Origin: Odocoileus virginianus
Taxonomy: Eukaryota; Chordata; Mammalia; Artiodactyla; Cervidae
Assembly: GCF_023699985.2 (NCBI RefSeq)
Contig: NC_069678.1
Location: forward strand, 60,373,798 to 60,437,797
Direction of reading: 5' to 3'
DNA: 64,000 nucleotides
Each line of letters opens with the position of its first letter. The stretch's first letter is position 1. The translations under genes and the position numbers were made by a program. The notes under the pieces were generated by a model that was not told the DNA's origin, made no database searches, and saw only the letters and a program-made list of their open reading frames with translations. Of the stretch, positions 22,394 through 33,029 are shown one piece after another.

Positions 22394-23108
22394 GATCATG
22401 CCTCTGCTGCTAAGTCACTTCAGTCATGTCTGACTCTGTGCGACCCCATAGCGGGCCGTCCACCAGGCTCCCCCATCCCTGGGATTCTCCAGGCAAGAAC
22501 ACTGCAGTGGGTTACCATTTCCTTCTCCAATGCATGAAAATGAAAAGTGAAAGAGAAGTCGCTCAGTCGTGTCCAACTCTTTGTGACCCCATGGACTGCA
22601 GCCTACCAGGCTCCTCCGTCCTTGGGATTCTCCAGGCAAGAGTTTACAGTATACTAACACATATGTATGGAATATAGAAAGATGGTAACGATAACCCTAT
22701 ATGCAAAACAGAAGAGACTCAGATGTATAGAACAGACTTGTGGACTCTGGGAGAAGGCGAGGGTGGGATGTTTCAAGAGAACAGCATTGAAACATGTATA
22801 TTATCTAGGGTGAAACAGATCACCAGCCCAGGTTGGGTGCATGAGACAAGTGCTCGGGCCTGGTGCACTGGGAAGACCCAGAGGGTTCAGGTGGAGAGGG
22901 AGGTGGGAGGGGGGACCGGGATAGGGAATACATGTAAATCCATGGCTGATTCATTTCAATGTATGACAAAAACTACTGTAATGATGTGAAGTGATTAGCC
23001 TCCAACTAATAAAAATAAATGGAAAAAAAAAAAAAGCAAAGTCATAGAACATAAAAAAAAAAAAGAGTACTGGAGTGGGTTGCCAGTGCCTTCTCTGATC
23101 ATGCCTCT
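22394..23108 (-). mobile_element. ART2A-type dimeric SINE with 12-bp TSD, split by an L1
   Basis: The SINE runs antisense from GCTGCTAAGTCACTTCAG (22407) to GGCAAGAG (22642). It resumes with AGTACTGGAGTGGGTTGCCAG (about 23067) and ends GCCTTCTC. A perfect 12-bp duplication, GATCATGCCTCT, sits at 22394-22405 and 23097-23108. The middle is a separate L1 insertion. Confidence 0.93.
22638..23068 (+). mobile_element. L1 3' end inside the ART2A SINE, with two poly(A) runs
   Basis: A 5'-truncated ruminant L1 3' UTR (TACAGTATACTAACACATATG at 22645 to CCAACTAATAAAAATAAATGG) is followed by 13 A (23023-23035). A 17-nt non-L1 segment, GCAAAGTCATAGAACAT, comes next, then 12 A (23053-23064). A 6-bp AAGAGT repeat at 22638-22643 and 23063-23068 is the likely target duplication. 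Confidence 0.9.
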
Positions 23109-23469
23109 AGAAGACTCCTATTGAAAATGCAAATATATTCTCAGAGAATGGTAGCTTGCAAAATCTTTAATAAATTCTTGAACCAGCAGAGAGTGGGGAC
23201 CACTGAACAGTAAGCTTTTCAAGGGAGTGAGGGAGGAGGGATTGAGGGAAGATTTGGGGTTATTTCTCAAAAACCATGAATTAGCTGGCATGCCTTTGTG
23301 GGTCCGAGACAAGCACTAGGGATAAAAGAACTCAGAAAATCTGGGACAGATATCTAAGGCAGAAGCGGCAAACTGTCATTTGGACCAATTTTTAAGGTAA
23401 TTAAAGTTTTTGGGACACAGGTACCTGAATTTCCTCCTGTCACTCTCATGACAATTGTGCAAAGTAGTC
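23109..23469. other. No gene or clear repeat recognised
   Basis: Mixed sequence with no family signature. The 64-codon minus frame at 23118 is not recognisable. Confidence 0.5.
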
Positions 23470-23600
23470 AAGGAGGATCCTGATCACCCCCCTACAGTTT
23501 CAAAGAAGAAACTGAGGCCCAGATCAGTCACATGGTCTGTTTAACACCACTCAGGTTATAAGTAGCAAATGTGGTACTAGAGTTTCTTTCTTTTTACTCT
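23470..23600 (+). mobile_element. MIR-like fragment
   Basis: AAGAAGAAACTGAGGCCCAG, CACCACTCAGGTTATAAGTAG and TGTGGTACTAGAGTTTC align with the MIR second half. Confidence 0.6.
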
Positions 23601-23689
23601 TAATTGAGTTTTCATTAAATTCTGCCTCCTTGACTAGGATAACCCAACCAAACAAAACATTAGTGACAGTGAAATACAAATAATACCAG

Positions 23690-23900
23690 CAGCCCTCTTT
23701 TAAGATGCTATGGCTATGTAGCAGCATTGTGCTAAATAACTGAGAAACCTCTTGTCATTTATTAATTATCACCAACATTTTACTGTTGTGGGGAATGAGT
23801 AGTGGAGGGGATTAAATGCTGTACCCACCTTCCTGCAGCCAGAGAGAGATAAGCATGGACTCGAATCCCTGCTGTCAGAGTTTGGAAGTGCTCAGAGCTT
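23690..23900 (+). mobile_element. MIR-like fragment
   Basis: CTATGTAGCAGCATTGTGCTAAATAAC followed by TTATTAATTATCACCAACATT (described by outline) suggests a diverged MIR. The AAGCATGGACTCGAATCCC end fits its 3' portion. Confidence 0.5.
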
Positions 23901-24429
23901 TTCTAGTAAAGGATTTCTGGGTTGGAAGGATCTTAAAGATAACTTGGTATAATCATCCATCTAAATCTTTCTTCATGTCTCCCTAAATAGTGCTCACGTG
24001 TTTGGCTTGGAGAAATCAATCTCCCTATTTCCTAGGGCAACCTGTTCCATTTTAGGATCATTCTCATGGTCAAATCACCAAAGGGGGAAAGTTTTATTTT
24101 TTCAGTAGCAGATACAAGAACATTTTCACAGGAAAACACTTTGATAGCCTCTCTTGAGGGCAGTCTAAGCCTCTTGAGGTCTAAGAGTTGGCTGGTGCTG
24201 TTTTAGAGAGAAAGACCAAGGATTGTGTAAAAGAGAGGATGACTTGTAGCTCTCACAGGGCTTGGAGAATGAGCTTACAAAAAAGGGAAAGGAGGGAGGG
24301 CGAGTGAAAAGGTGGCCCGCTGTGTGCTTCTTCATGTATCTCTTCTTTACCAACCCCTGTCCCCCACCAAAATTCTACGAAGTCTACAAAACCCTAAAAC
24401 ATTTGGATTTTTACAGAAACCTTTGACAG
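23901..24429. other. No gene or clear repeat recognised
   Basis: No signature seen beyond a short purine-rich run at about 24280-24310. Confidence 0.5.
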
Positions 24430-24553
24430 GGTTGCTGCTGCTGCTGCTAAGTTGCTTCAATCGTGTCTGACTCTGTGTGACCCCATAGACAACAGCCCAC
24501 TGGGCTCCCCTGTCCCTGGGATTCTCCAGGCAAGAACACTGGAGTGGGTTGCC
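24430..24553 (-). mobile_element. ART2A-type SINE monomer
   Basis: GCTGCTGCTGCTGCTAAGTTG at the left and ACACTGGAGTGGGTTGCC at the right. Only one monomer is present, as in the copy at 31224. Confidence 0.88.
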
Positions 24554-26845
24554 GTTGGCCAGGGTATATTTCTAAAGTAATAAAGGTAGTACTTGTCTTC
24601 AGGGAAGCTAATCATATGAGCCTAAGGCACAGAGGGCTGGCAGATAACTCTGGGAGGAAGCTCTTGTGGATGGCAGAATGGAAGGTTGTAGCAGATCAAA
24701 TGAGATTTTATAGTCTACAGAGGCCTCAGTTGATGCTTCAGTTATAAGACATTCTCCAAATTATTGCACTTATGTCTTTTCTTTTGGCTGGATTGTTTCA
24801 AGTAGAGAAGAAGAAAGTTAGCCCAGCAGATTCTTGACATGCAAATGAGATACTTCCTGAAATTTTCTCAAATCCTCATTTTCACAATCTCCTATACATT
24901 CATCTATGAAAGAAGGGTAATAATATCTGCCCAACAGGACTTTTTGTGAGAATGTAGTGAAATCATGTGGTAAGTGGAGATAAAGCACCATAGAGAATCT
25001 GATGCCAGGCCATCAGCTAAACTCACTCATTTGCTAGATGACTTACTTTTCATAGTGTAATACAAATTTGTGCCTTGGCAAAAATTTTAAACGGTGGTAT
25101 GATACAGCCTTTAGAGGGTAGCATGAAAATAACTGAAACCTCAAATATGAAATCTACAAGTGCCCAAATTCGCCTATGTCAAGCCATGCATTCAAAGTAT
25201 CTTCCATAGTCTCTGGGTTTGAAACCCTCGGGCCTTTGCATGTCAGCCATTGGTTTTACACTTAAAAAGCTGAATGATACAGGATAATTGTGCCATCTAT
25301 TTCTGCCAGCTTTTTCTTCCAGCTAACAATGATCTCACCTCTGAGGTCTTTTTCTCTCTCCTACTAATTAATATCCAGGAACAGTAACTATTGATTCAAT
25401 AAGCTCCACTCCTTGCCTCTTCTGTCATCAGCAGAGCTAGAAAGAGATGTTGGCTAACTGTGGCTAGAGTCATGCTGAGGACCAAGGGAAGGGCTGGGAT
25501 CAGAGATCAAAGCTTGGCTGGAAGCCAAGTTTATGAGCTAACATCATCTTGTTTTTAGTCTCCCAGGGGAATTGTGAGAGGCAAGAACTCCACTTGTTTG
25601 ATTTGTTTGACTAAAGAACATGAATCTTAAGATAGAAGGAGTAAGATTGGTATCATAAATAATTTTGAGAATGATAGCCTAGTCACACGCACATTGTAAG
25701 CCTCCATGGGCAAGCCGGAACTCCCAGACTGCACATTTATATCAGCTACGTGAGACCCCTGAGCGCCAGACATGAGATGATTGATTCTCCTTGGAAAGAG
25801 ACCAGCTCAGGTCCCCCAGCCCTCTGAAGATAAGACAGGGGAAATGATGACAAGAGGGGAGAGGCTGAGGAATTGCATTCCCAAAACTATCAGTGGGGAT
25901 TGGCAGAATGGTTCATGAATGTTGTTTCTTGCAGGAAAGACGTGGCATTATCTCAGGACCATCTGGTGGTAGCAGGAACGAGAAGGAGGATGGAGTCTCA
26001 GAGCAGTGGTCACGTAGCCTCGTCTCACTGCTTGCAGACGCCCACGATCAAGCAATTTCCTGACAGAAGTGGGTCGGCTATTAGCCTGAGCTCAAGAAAA
26101 ACAGAACTTCAAGGAATTAGAGAAATGATCTGCAGAGGCTGTATGATTCCTCTACCAAGAAAACCTGAGACACTATCCAAAGCTTGCTGTCATATGGGCA
26201 AAGTCCCCAGACTCGAGGAGAGAATAGGATGCTCTTGATCTTTCAGTATAAAATTGATCTTGACTCAGACAGGCCAACTCTCTTGGACCCTCAGTGTAAG
26301 ACGGCATTTATGGACTCCAAGGCTCCATCTATCCTCTGAATGCCTTTGAGCCCACTTTAGTGATTACAGAACTGTTGGATTAGTTCCCAACTTTAAAAGA
26401 TCAAAGTTATCTTCCTCTGAAACCCTTAATACAGACTCTAGGAATTCTCCACGGAAACTTTAAAGTAACATGGGATCAAGGCACATATTTTCTCGAAGGC
26501 CGTGAGGATTCAGAGGAGTGGCAGACCTCTTATATACATGATGCAGGATTGGGGAGTTTGAGACACGCATAGGGCAACTCAATTAGACAAAGCTTTTCAA
26601 AGACCTACATGGAAAACTGGAGGGGAAATCTCACCTCAAACCTGGGGGACTGATCAAGGTTTCTTCCTCAAAAGTGCATGTGCAGGTTCTGCTGAGCTTC
26701 TTGCCAGTAGGAGGAGTTGACTTTGGTGGATGCGGCCTCCATCCCGGAGAAAGGAAATTAGGAAAATCAGCTGAGATGGGAGAATAAGTACCATCCGGCT
26801 GCACCACCTCTTGCTGATAGTTTTTCCCCCAACATTAGGCCTATC
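24554..26845. other. 2.3 kb without recognised repeats; one 121-codon frame
   Basis: A MIR-like patch is possible at 24890-25000. The longest frame (25873-26238, plus) starts MHSQNYQWGLAEWFMNVV and has no motif, signal or membrane segment that I recognise. No splice or poly(A) evidence supports it. I see no repeat signature in the surrounding DNA. It is reported as unassigned, not as a gene. Confidence 0.45.
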
Positions 26846-27123
26846 TGTGCTAGGAATAGGGCTTCCCAGGTGGCATTAGTGGTAAAGAACGTGCCTGCCA
26901 AAAAAAAAAAAGAACCTGCCTGCCAATGCAGGAGCTGTAAGATACCCAGTTGGGTTTGATCCCTGGGTAGGGAAGATCCCCTGGGGTAGGGCACAGCAAC
27001 CTATTCCAGTATTCTTGCCTATAGAATCCCATGAACAGAGAAGCCTGGTGGGCTACAGTCCATGGGGTTGCAAAGAGTTAGACATGACTGAAGCAACACG
27101 GCAAGCATGCATGTGCTAGGAAT
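26846..27123 (+). mobile_element. BovA-type SINE with 12-bp TSD and internal A-tract duplication
   Basis: Sense copy from GGGCTTCCCAGGTGGCATTAG to GACATGACTGAAGCAACACG. TGTGCTAGGAAT is duplicated at 26846-26857 and 27112-27123. After GAACGTGCCTGCC, an A-run at about 26900-26910 is followed by a second GAACCTGCCTGCC, so this segment is doubled inside the element. Confidence 0.94.
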
Positions 27124-27599
27124 GCTGAGAGGGACTCTGACTTTTCATGCCAAGAAGTAGTCACCTTGACCAAGGCAGGATGACCTCCAGATGTCACTTT
27201 TGCACCCAAAAGGGACCAGGGTGCTCAGCCCCTCAGAGCACGGATCTGGGCCCCTCCAACACTGGGTGTGCAGAAGGAGCTGCAGTGGCAGCTGGTGTTT
27301 GCACACGCTCTCCCCGGGGACCCGAGACTCAGAGTCATATGAGACTTCCATCTGGTTCAGAAGCAAAGATGTAGGAGCAGGAAGCTAAATTTGTCCTTCA
27401 CAAAGACTCACACAAGAGGGAAATCACCCTGGCTGGAACTGGAGGGGGCCAAGATGTAGGGATGGTCTTGGGTCTGAGCCAGTGAGGGGAGGAGGAAGAG
27501 GATCTCCTACAGGTATGGGTACTCTGTATCTGCCAGAGATTTCTAAGGTGTCAAAAGGAGTTAAAGGCATATCTTAGGATCAGAAAACTGATTCTTGGG
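27124..27599. other. No gene or clear repeat recognised
   Basis: Overlapping 65-75 codon frames on both strands at 27145-27388 have no match. The region is GC-richer than its flanks. Confidence 0.5.
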
Positions 27600-27775
27600 C
27601 AGTTTCTTTCATTCCATAGACTGTTTATTTCCCCTCTATCTAATAGGGGTGATAATAAGAGTTCTGGCTTCACAGGCTGCTGTGAGACCTAAGTGAGGTC
27701 ACATATCTGTCTACAGCACTTAGCTCAGGACCTGACCCTCAGAACACACCCTCTAAAGCATTGCTATCTTTAACC
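27600..27775 (-). mobile_element. MIR fragment
   Basis: ATAGGGGTGATAATAAGAG, GGCTGCTGTGAGACCTAAGTG and ACAGCACTTAGCTCAGGACC give the inverted MIRb layout. Confidence 0.7.
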
Positions 27776-28619
27776 TCATTCTCCAAGGTGGTTGGAGCTG
27801 AGAAGGTCAGCCTGGAGGAATCTGACCTCTAGATCAAGTGTCCACCATTAGTCTGTTTAAGAGACCCTGTTACTATAGTGACTCATGCCTGGAATCATTG
27901 CATCCTGACTGGGTTGTCTTCCTACATTTGCAGACTGAATCACTGTCATCAATAGGAAAAAATTATCTTTCCTTCCAGTATTCCAAACTAGCTTCTACAG
28001 GTCTCTCCTAATTTCTGTGGCCTTGTAGTTTAAATCAGTAGAAAAGTTCAGAAGAGTTGTTTTCTCCATTATTGATGCTGTTATCATAACTAACTTTAAT
28101 TTGTTGAGTGCCTACTATGTGTCATCTCATTTAATCTACATGCTCACTAGTGAATGAAGCAACTCCATCACATGGAATGGAAGTCTCATGGAAAGAGACT
28201 GAAAGAGAAGAAGAAAAATGGCGTAGAAGCAACATGGTAATCCTCCCCCCCCAAAAAAACCCTCATTCATGCGTAGATGTGGGATCCCCTCCAGGGACTC
28301 CTAACCCTTGGGGTATACTCTCTGGGGCTAAAGATTCTTCCTTAACAAGTGGAGGCAGGCACTAGCCACCACTCATGTTACGTAGTTCTTCTGAACTAGC
28401 TCCTTGTCAAAGGTTTGGTGTTTTGTGATAAAACATCTGCAATATCCATCTCCATAACTCTGGGCTGTAATTTTGCTCTGCCAATGAACATAAACTTCAA
28501 CTCCTACCCCTTAACACTCTCCTTGAAAGGAGCGCTCCTGTTCTGTTTAATGGAACTTTTCAGTTCAGAAAAAATCCAATATTGTCTGTGAGCACATCGA
28601 AGGACCTCTTTGTGAGCAT
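27776..28619. other. Mostly unassigned; MIR scrap at 28091-28150
   Basis: AATTTGTTGAGTGCCTACTATG and TCATCTCATTTAATCTACATG at 28096-28142 are the start of a MIR in sense. The rest shows nothing I recognise. Confidence 0.5.
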
Positions 28620-28956
28620 TTCCCAGAAGCTTCAGGCTTCCCTGATAGCCCAGTTGGTAAAGAATCCACTTGCAATGCAGACAACCCCAGTTCGAGTCCT
28701 GGGTCGGGAAGATCCCCTGGAGGAGGGATAGGCTACCCACTCCAGTATTCTTGGGCTTCCCTTGTGGCTTAGCTGGTAAAGAATCTGCCTGCAATGCAGG
28801 AGACCTAGATTCAATCCCTGGGTTTGGAAGATCCACTGGAGAAGGGAAAGGCTACCCACTCTGGTATTCTGGCCTGGAGAATTCCATGAACAGTACAGTC
28901 CATGGGATCATAAAGAGTCAGGCACAACTGAGCGACTTCCACTTCCCAGAAGCTTC
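28620..28956 (+). mobile_element. Dimeric Bov-tA SINE with 14-bp TSD
   Basis: Two tRNA-like heads occur in tandem in sense: GGCTTCCCTGATAGCCCAG at about 28635 and GGGCTTCCCTTGTGGCTTAG at about 28754. The tail ends CAACTGAGCGACTTCC. The perfect 14-bp duplication TTCCCAGAAGCTTC lies at 28620-28633 and 28943-28956, so the dimer entered as one unit. Confidence 0.95.
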
Positions 28957-29299
28957 CTTGGGCTTTCCTTAATCAGAACCAGAACTCTCTACTAATGCAT
29001 TCCATTTCTGTGGGATAAGCCAGAACCTTCCCAGATTTCTTTTGCTCTGGCAAGGTCCCTCAACACAGGAATTGCCTTCTTGCCTGCCTTCCTTTCCTTT
29101 TTCCCCTCTCTCCCTTCATTTTTTTTTCTCCCATCATTTGTGTGTGTGTTTAAATTAAACTTATTTCCAAGTCCTCACTTTCCTACTGTCTACGTGCCCT
29201 TGGGCAAAATTAACCTCTGTGTCTAAAATACATAAAGTGATATAAAGTGAAAACACCTCTTTCAGCCCTAAAACCAAATTGAGCCCTAATGCCTAGGAT
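28957..29299. other. No gene or clear repeat recognised
   Basis: Pyrimidine-rich sequence at about 29080-29135. No coding support. Confidence 0.5.
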
Positions 29300-29465
29300 A
29301 GTAAACACGAGCTTGGGCACTGGAGTCAGGACTGAGCTTCACTCCTACTCACTTTGCCACTTACCCATGACCTTGGTGCAGGATGGTGTGTTCTTTGGGC
29401 CTCAGTTTTTCTAACAAGGAGATAGCACCAACCTCATACAATAAGAGGGTTGGATGTTGCAGCGA
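29300..29465 (-). mobile_element. MIR fragment
   Basis: GCTTGGGCACTGGAGTCAGG, TTTGCCACTTACCCATGACC and GGCCTCAGTTTTTCTAACAAG follow the inverted MIR order. Confidence 0.8.
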
Positions 29466-29548
29466 TACTGAGCGATGCACATATTATGTGCCTGATTCTG
29501 CTCTAAGCTCTTTACATGTGTTGACTCACTTTATTTGCATGCTATTTC
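29466..29548 (+). mobile_element. MIR fragment in the opposite orientation
   Basis: TATTATGTGCCTGATTCTGC and TCTAAGCTCTTTACATGTG are sense MIR core. With 29300-29465 it forms a tail-to-head inverted MIR pair. Confidence 0.7.
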
Positions 29549-29608
29549 TATAACATTTCATTTTGTTAGGGTCTCTTCTCTGCTTAACTTTCTAGCTTGT
29601 TGAGAGTA

Positions 29609-29688
29609 TTTATTTGCTTATTTTAAATGTAATTCCATCACTTTAAACATAGGAAGTGATGGAATTAACTTTAAAATAAGCAAATAAA
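29609..29688. repeat. 35-bp inverted repeat with 10-nt loop (80-nt hairpin)
   Basis: The left arm at 29609-29643 starts TTTATTTGCTTATTTTAAA and ends AATTCCATCACTT. The right arm at 29654-29688 is its reverse complement except for a TG/GT pair of mismatches (33 of 35 positions pair). The loop is TAAACATAGG. It matches no MITE family known to me. It could be a pre-miRNA-like hairpin, a small fold-back element or a template-switch product. Confidence 0.93.
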
Positions 29689-31054
29689 AACTTAGAACTA
29701 TAATACATTTGGCTTCTCTGTCTTCATTCAATGTGTTTTTTAAAAATATATTGTGATTCTATGACCAAGAAGACAACACTAAGGAAGCAGAGCTAAACCT
29801 TTGTACATTAGAATGCTAGAGAGTTGTTGATACTTGCAAATAACTCATGGGAATGATAGACGAGCAAACTCAGTCTCCGAGCATACAGCCAGGTATTGAC
29901 GTGTTTTAAAACTTCTTCTATTAGCCAGGACTGAGAACCACAGCTGTATGTTGAGAGTCCAAGGTTACTCCTCTAGACCAATAAGCCATGAAGGTATGTG
30001 AGTAAATTGGTTATCAGCTATGACCCTGGCTTATCATTACACTGATGTCTCTATAATGAACCTAATTGTCAAATCTCCCTCTGAAATCAGAATACATTTT
30101 TTAGCATGATCCTGGCCAGGCTCCTCCAGTAATCCTCTCAGACAAGTGCTGGCTTCTAGTGATGATCATTGTCATGCCTAAATGTTTAGAAATATACTCT
30201 AGGGTTTTGCCCAGAGGCGTAGTCTTATCATTTCAAAATTCAACTTTTGGAAAATTAGAAACTGCTTATTTCCAGTCTTATGGAACCTTGCTCCATACTT
30301 GTCAAAGATCATAGAAACATGGCTCCCTTCTCAGAACTGCAACCTTTCTCAACTCTGTGGGATATGACACTTATGTATTTGAAAGGCAGGAAGTTAAACT
30401 TTATGCTCTTTTTTCTAGTCCTTGCTTATTTCCAGTTATATATATTTGGAAACCCTGCGGGTGGCAGGCATTGACAGCTTACTAACAGCTTTCTCTGAAG
30501 CAATCCTCTTCACTAATCCCCTCTTAATTCTTCGGCATCCCCAACCTCTTACTTTCTCAATGTGTTTAAGTTATCCAACAGTCTCCTGTCTACTTCCTGT
30601 TTGCTGGCCTTCTGGGTGCACAGACACATTTGCTTCAGTGTCTAAGATTTTGGTGCCTTGGTTTACATCCCATTTATCAAACCCGGTAAATGAACACAAA
30701 TGAACCAAACTGCCCACTTTGTTTTTTCTATGAAGATTGTTGCACAGCATTCATACTTGAAGCCAACTTGTATTCTCCAAAACTTTCTTCTGTATCCTAG
30801 AAGCCTGATTCAACACAGCCTATGTGTTGGTTGTCAGTTCCCTGTGCTAAGAGTTTTCACAGTACGCAGAAAACAGGTCAAAAATCTGTTGTGAAAGGAT
30901 GAAATAAATTGGCCTTTCTATTTTTTTTCCTTTTTTCTCACTCTAAGGTAATTTCAACTTTTATTATTCCATGATTATACTCAGCAATTTCCTTTATATA
31001 CTAAGGAAGCTTAGTATTATGGAGTCCATCTTGAACTGGATTGTTTAACATTTT
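29689..31054. other. 1.4 kb without recognised gene or repeat
   Basis: AT-rich and apparently unique. Overlapping plus-strand frames at 30280-30894 (64-93 codons) show no recognisable domain. Confidence 0.5.
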
Positions 31055-31213
31055 AATTCCTATAATCCTCACAAAATCTCTTGCAGGTGAGTGCTGCTTT
31101 GTTTATTTTACAGCTTGGGAAGCAGAGCTTCTGAGTTATTAAGTAAGCTGCCTACATTCTGACAGACAGCAAGCGGCAGAGGTGTGATTCAAACCTGGGT
31201 CAGTCTGAGCCAC
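31055..31213 (+). mobile_element. MIR fragment
   Basis: CCTATAATCCTCACAAAATC, ATTTTACAGCTTGGGAAGC and GGTGTGATTCAAACCTGGGT are successive MIR segments. An ART2A SINE interrupts its right end. Confidence 0.8.
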
Positions 31214-31348
31214 TGTGCTTTATGCTACTGCTGCTAAGTCAATTCATTCGTGTCCGACCCTGTGCATCCCCATAGACGGCAGTCCACCAGGCTCCCCCAT
31301 CCCTGGGATTCTCCAGGCAAGAACACTGGAGTGGGTATTGTGCTTTAT
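31214..31348 (-). mobile_element. ART2A-type SINE monomer with 10-bp TSD
   Basis: Antisense monomer from CTACTGCTGCTAAGTCAATTC to ACACTGGAGTGGGTAT. TGTGCTTTAT is duplicated at 31214-31223 and 31339-31348. Confidence 0.92.
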
Positions 31349-31607
31349 ACAGCCTCCTAAGTTAGAGCAGCCAGCTCTGGGCTACCCCAGGCCTCCATCA
31401 TTAGTGGCCGGCAATACTTATTCCCCCTGGATTCAGATACACCCACAGTGTCTCCAGCACATTATTCCCATGGCCGCTCATTACCTTTCAAAGCTGGCAG
31501 GCAAGCAGAAGACTTTGTCATCTCTTCACAATTTGATGGGCACTCTTACATAAACCATATCCTCAACAGAGGAATCTTTACAATCTATCAGAAATTTTAA
31601 TTCTTTT
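31349..31607. other. No gene or clear repeat recognised
   Basis: Short mixed-composition stretch between two SINEs. Confidence 0.5.
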
Positions 31608-31770
31608 TTAAAAAACTATTTATTTATTTGGCTGTGCTGGGTCTTATTTGCAGCACATGAGATCTTTAGTTGTGGCATGAAAACTCTTTCTAGTTCCCTA
31701 TTGAACTTGGGTCCCCTGCACTGGGAACACGAAATAGAGTTTTAGCTATTGGACCACTAGGGAAGTTCCA
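31608..31770 (-). mobile_element. CHR-type SINE
   Basis: ATTTATTTGGCTGTGCTGGG, AGATCTTTAGTTGTGGCATG and TTGGACCACTAGGGAAGTTCC form a near-complete antisense CHR-1-like copy with its T-rich tail at the left. Confidence 0.8.
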
Positions 31771-32260
31771 CACAAAATCTTAATTCTTTTTAACTAAATT
31801 CCTTCCCATTCTCTTAGAGCAAACTAATTCTATGTGCTCACTGAGATTTTATAACTCTGGCCCCTTCCTAGCTTTACAACCTCATCCTGAGTCTCTTTTT
31901 CCCTCTATTTCTGTCCTCTGGGCACATAGGGATCTTTCATTTCCTCAAAGAGTCCCTGCTCCTTTGCCACACAGGGCCTTTGCATATGCTGCTCTTACCC
32001 TCTGAAACATTTATCCTCTCCTTTACCTGGTGATCTTCTCTTCCTTTAGATCTCCGTATGCTGTCTCTTGAGCCCCAGCTAGATCAGGTCAGACCCCCAC
32101 GCCATCTACTGCTTTTAACACTCTAGAACTTTATTTCATGCAACTTACCATAGTTTATGACTGTGCATTCATTGCATTTTTGAATCAATTCTATCACTTC
32201 TCCATTGAATTTCATAGACTCAGTGTCTGACACATAGTAGGCAGACAATAAGCAAACACA
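31771..32260 (+). mobile_element. L2-like LINE relic
   Basis: CCTTTGCATATGCTGCTCTTA, ATCTCCGTATGCTGTCTCTT and CTGACACATAGTAGGCAGAC match the L2 3' region in sense. The first 200 bp are weaker. Confidence 0.65.
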
Positions 32261-32514
32261 GTGCAGGGTCTTCAAATTTCAAATCATTACAGGAGTCTCC
32301 TGAATGGCCAGTTTCCCATAAACATGCAGAGGCTCTGTCAGGAAATAATGCTTTTGTGAATTGGGGCCACACCAGGCAAATGACCACCCATCTTTTCCCG
32401 GCAGGCCCCTAGTCACATGGACACACACGCTCTCTTGTTGGACTATACCACTTCCATCCAGAGGCATGGACAGAGAAAGTAGAAGGAGAAAGTGGAAGTA
32501 GAAAGGAGAAAGTG
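32261..32514. repeat. Unassigned stretch ending in a purine-rich tandem repeat
   Basis: At 32474-32519 the block GGAGAAAGTGGAAGT recurs (two copies plus a partial), giving a short purine tract. Confidence 0.6.
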
Positions 32515-32640
32515 GAAGTCTGGGACCAGGCTTTGAGTTCCAGCTCTAATACTCGGTGGCAGTGCAGCAGTTGTCACGTGGCTTAACTTCTCGAGTCCTC
32601 AATTTCCTCATCTGTAAAATCCCTCACTCATACGATTCCT
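32515..32640 (-). mobile_element. MIR fragment
   Basis: GGACCAGGCTTTGAGTTCCA, GTCCTCAATTTCCTCATCTG and TAAAATCCC are inverted MIR. Confidence 0.8.
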
Positions 32641-32799
32641 GGGGAGGCACCACGGGTTAATGAATCCAAAGCACCCTCCCAGCACAGAGACTCACTTAAT
32701 GAACGAGAATTCTTCCTTCCCCCAGGGTACACTACATAGCTGGGAAAACACCAGTGTGTTCCTTCAGTCAAGTTAAAAGATTAAACTGGTTGACACTAT

Positions 32800-32995
32800 G
32801 TTACAGACCACAGTCTAAACATTCCGCCTATATTAATCTATTTTAAACTTATAAGAGCCCTATGAAGAAAGCACCAGTATTATCAGCTTCGTTTTACATA
32901 TGAGGAAACTGAGGTTCAGAGAGATGAAGTAACAAAGTCACATAGCTAACTATCATCATAAACCCAGTTTGTTTATACTCTTACACCACTACATG
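32800..32995 (+). mobile_element. MIR fragment
   Basis: ATAAGAGCCCTATGAAGAAAG, CATATGAGGAAACTGAGG and AACAAAGTCACATAGCTAAC run in sense order. Confidence 0.85.
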
Positions 32996-33029
32996 TTATT
33001 GTCTGTTAGCTGACAAAATAGAAAGAAAT

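Noticed and set aside
28620..28956. tRNA gene
   Set aside because: The tRNA-like heads are SINE 5' regions with retroposition target duplications. No intact cloverleaf with an anticodon stem and a T-loop was found.
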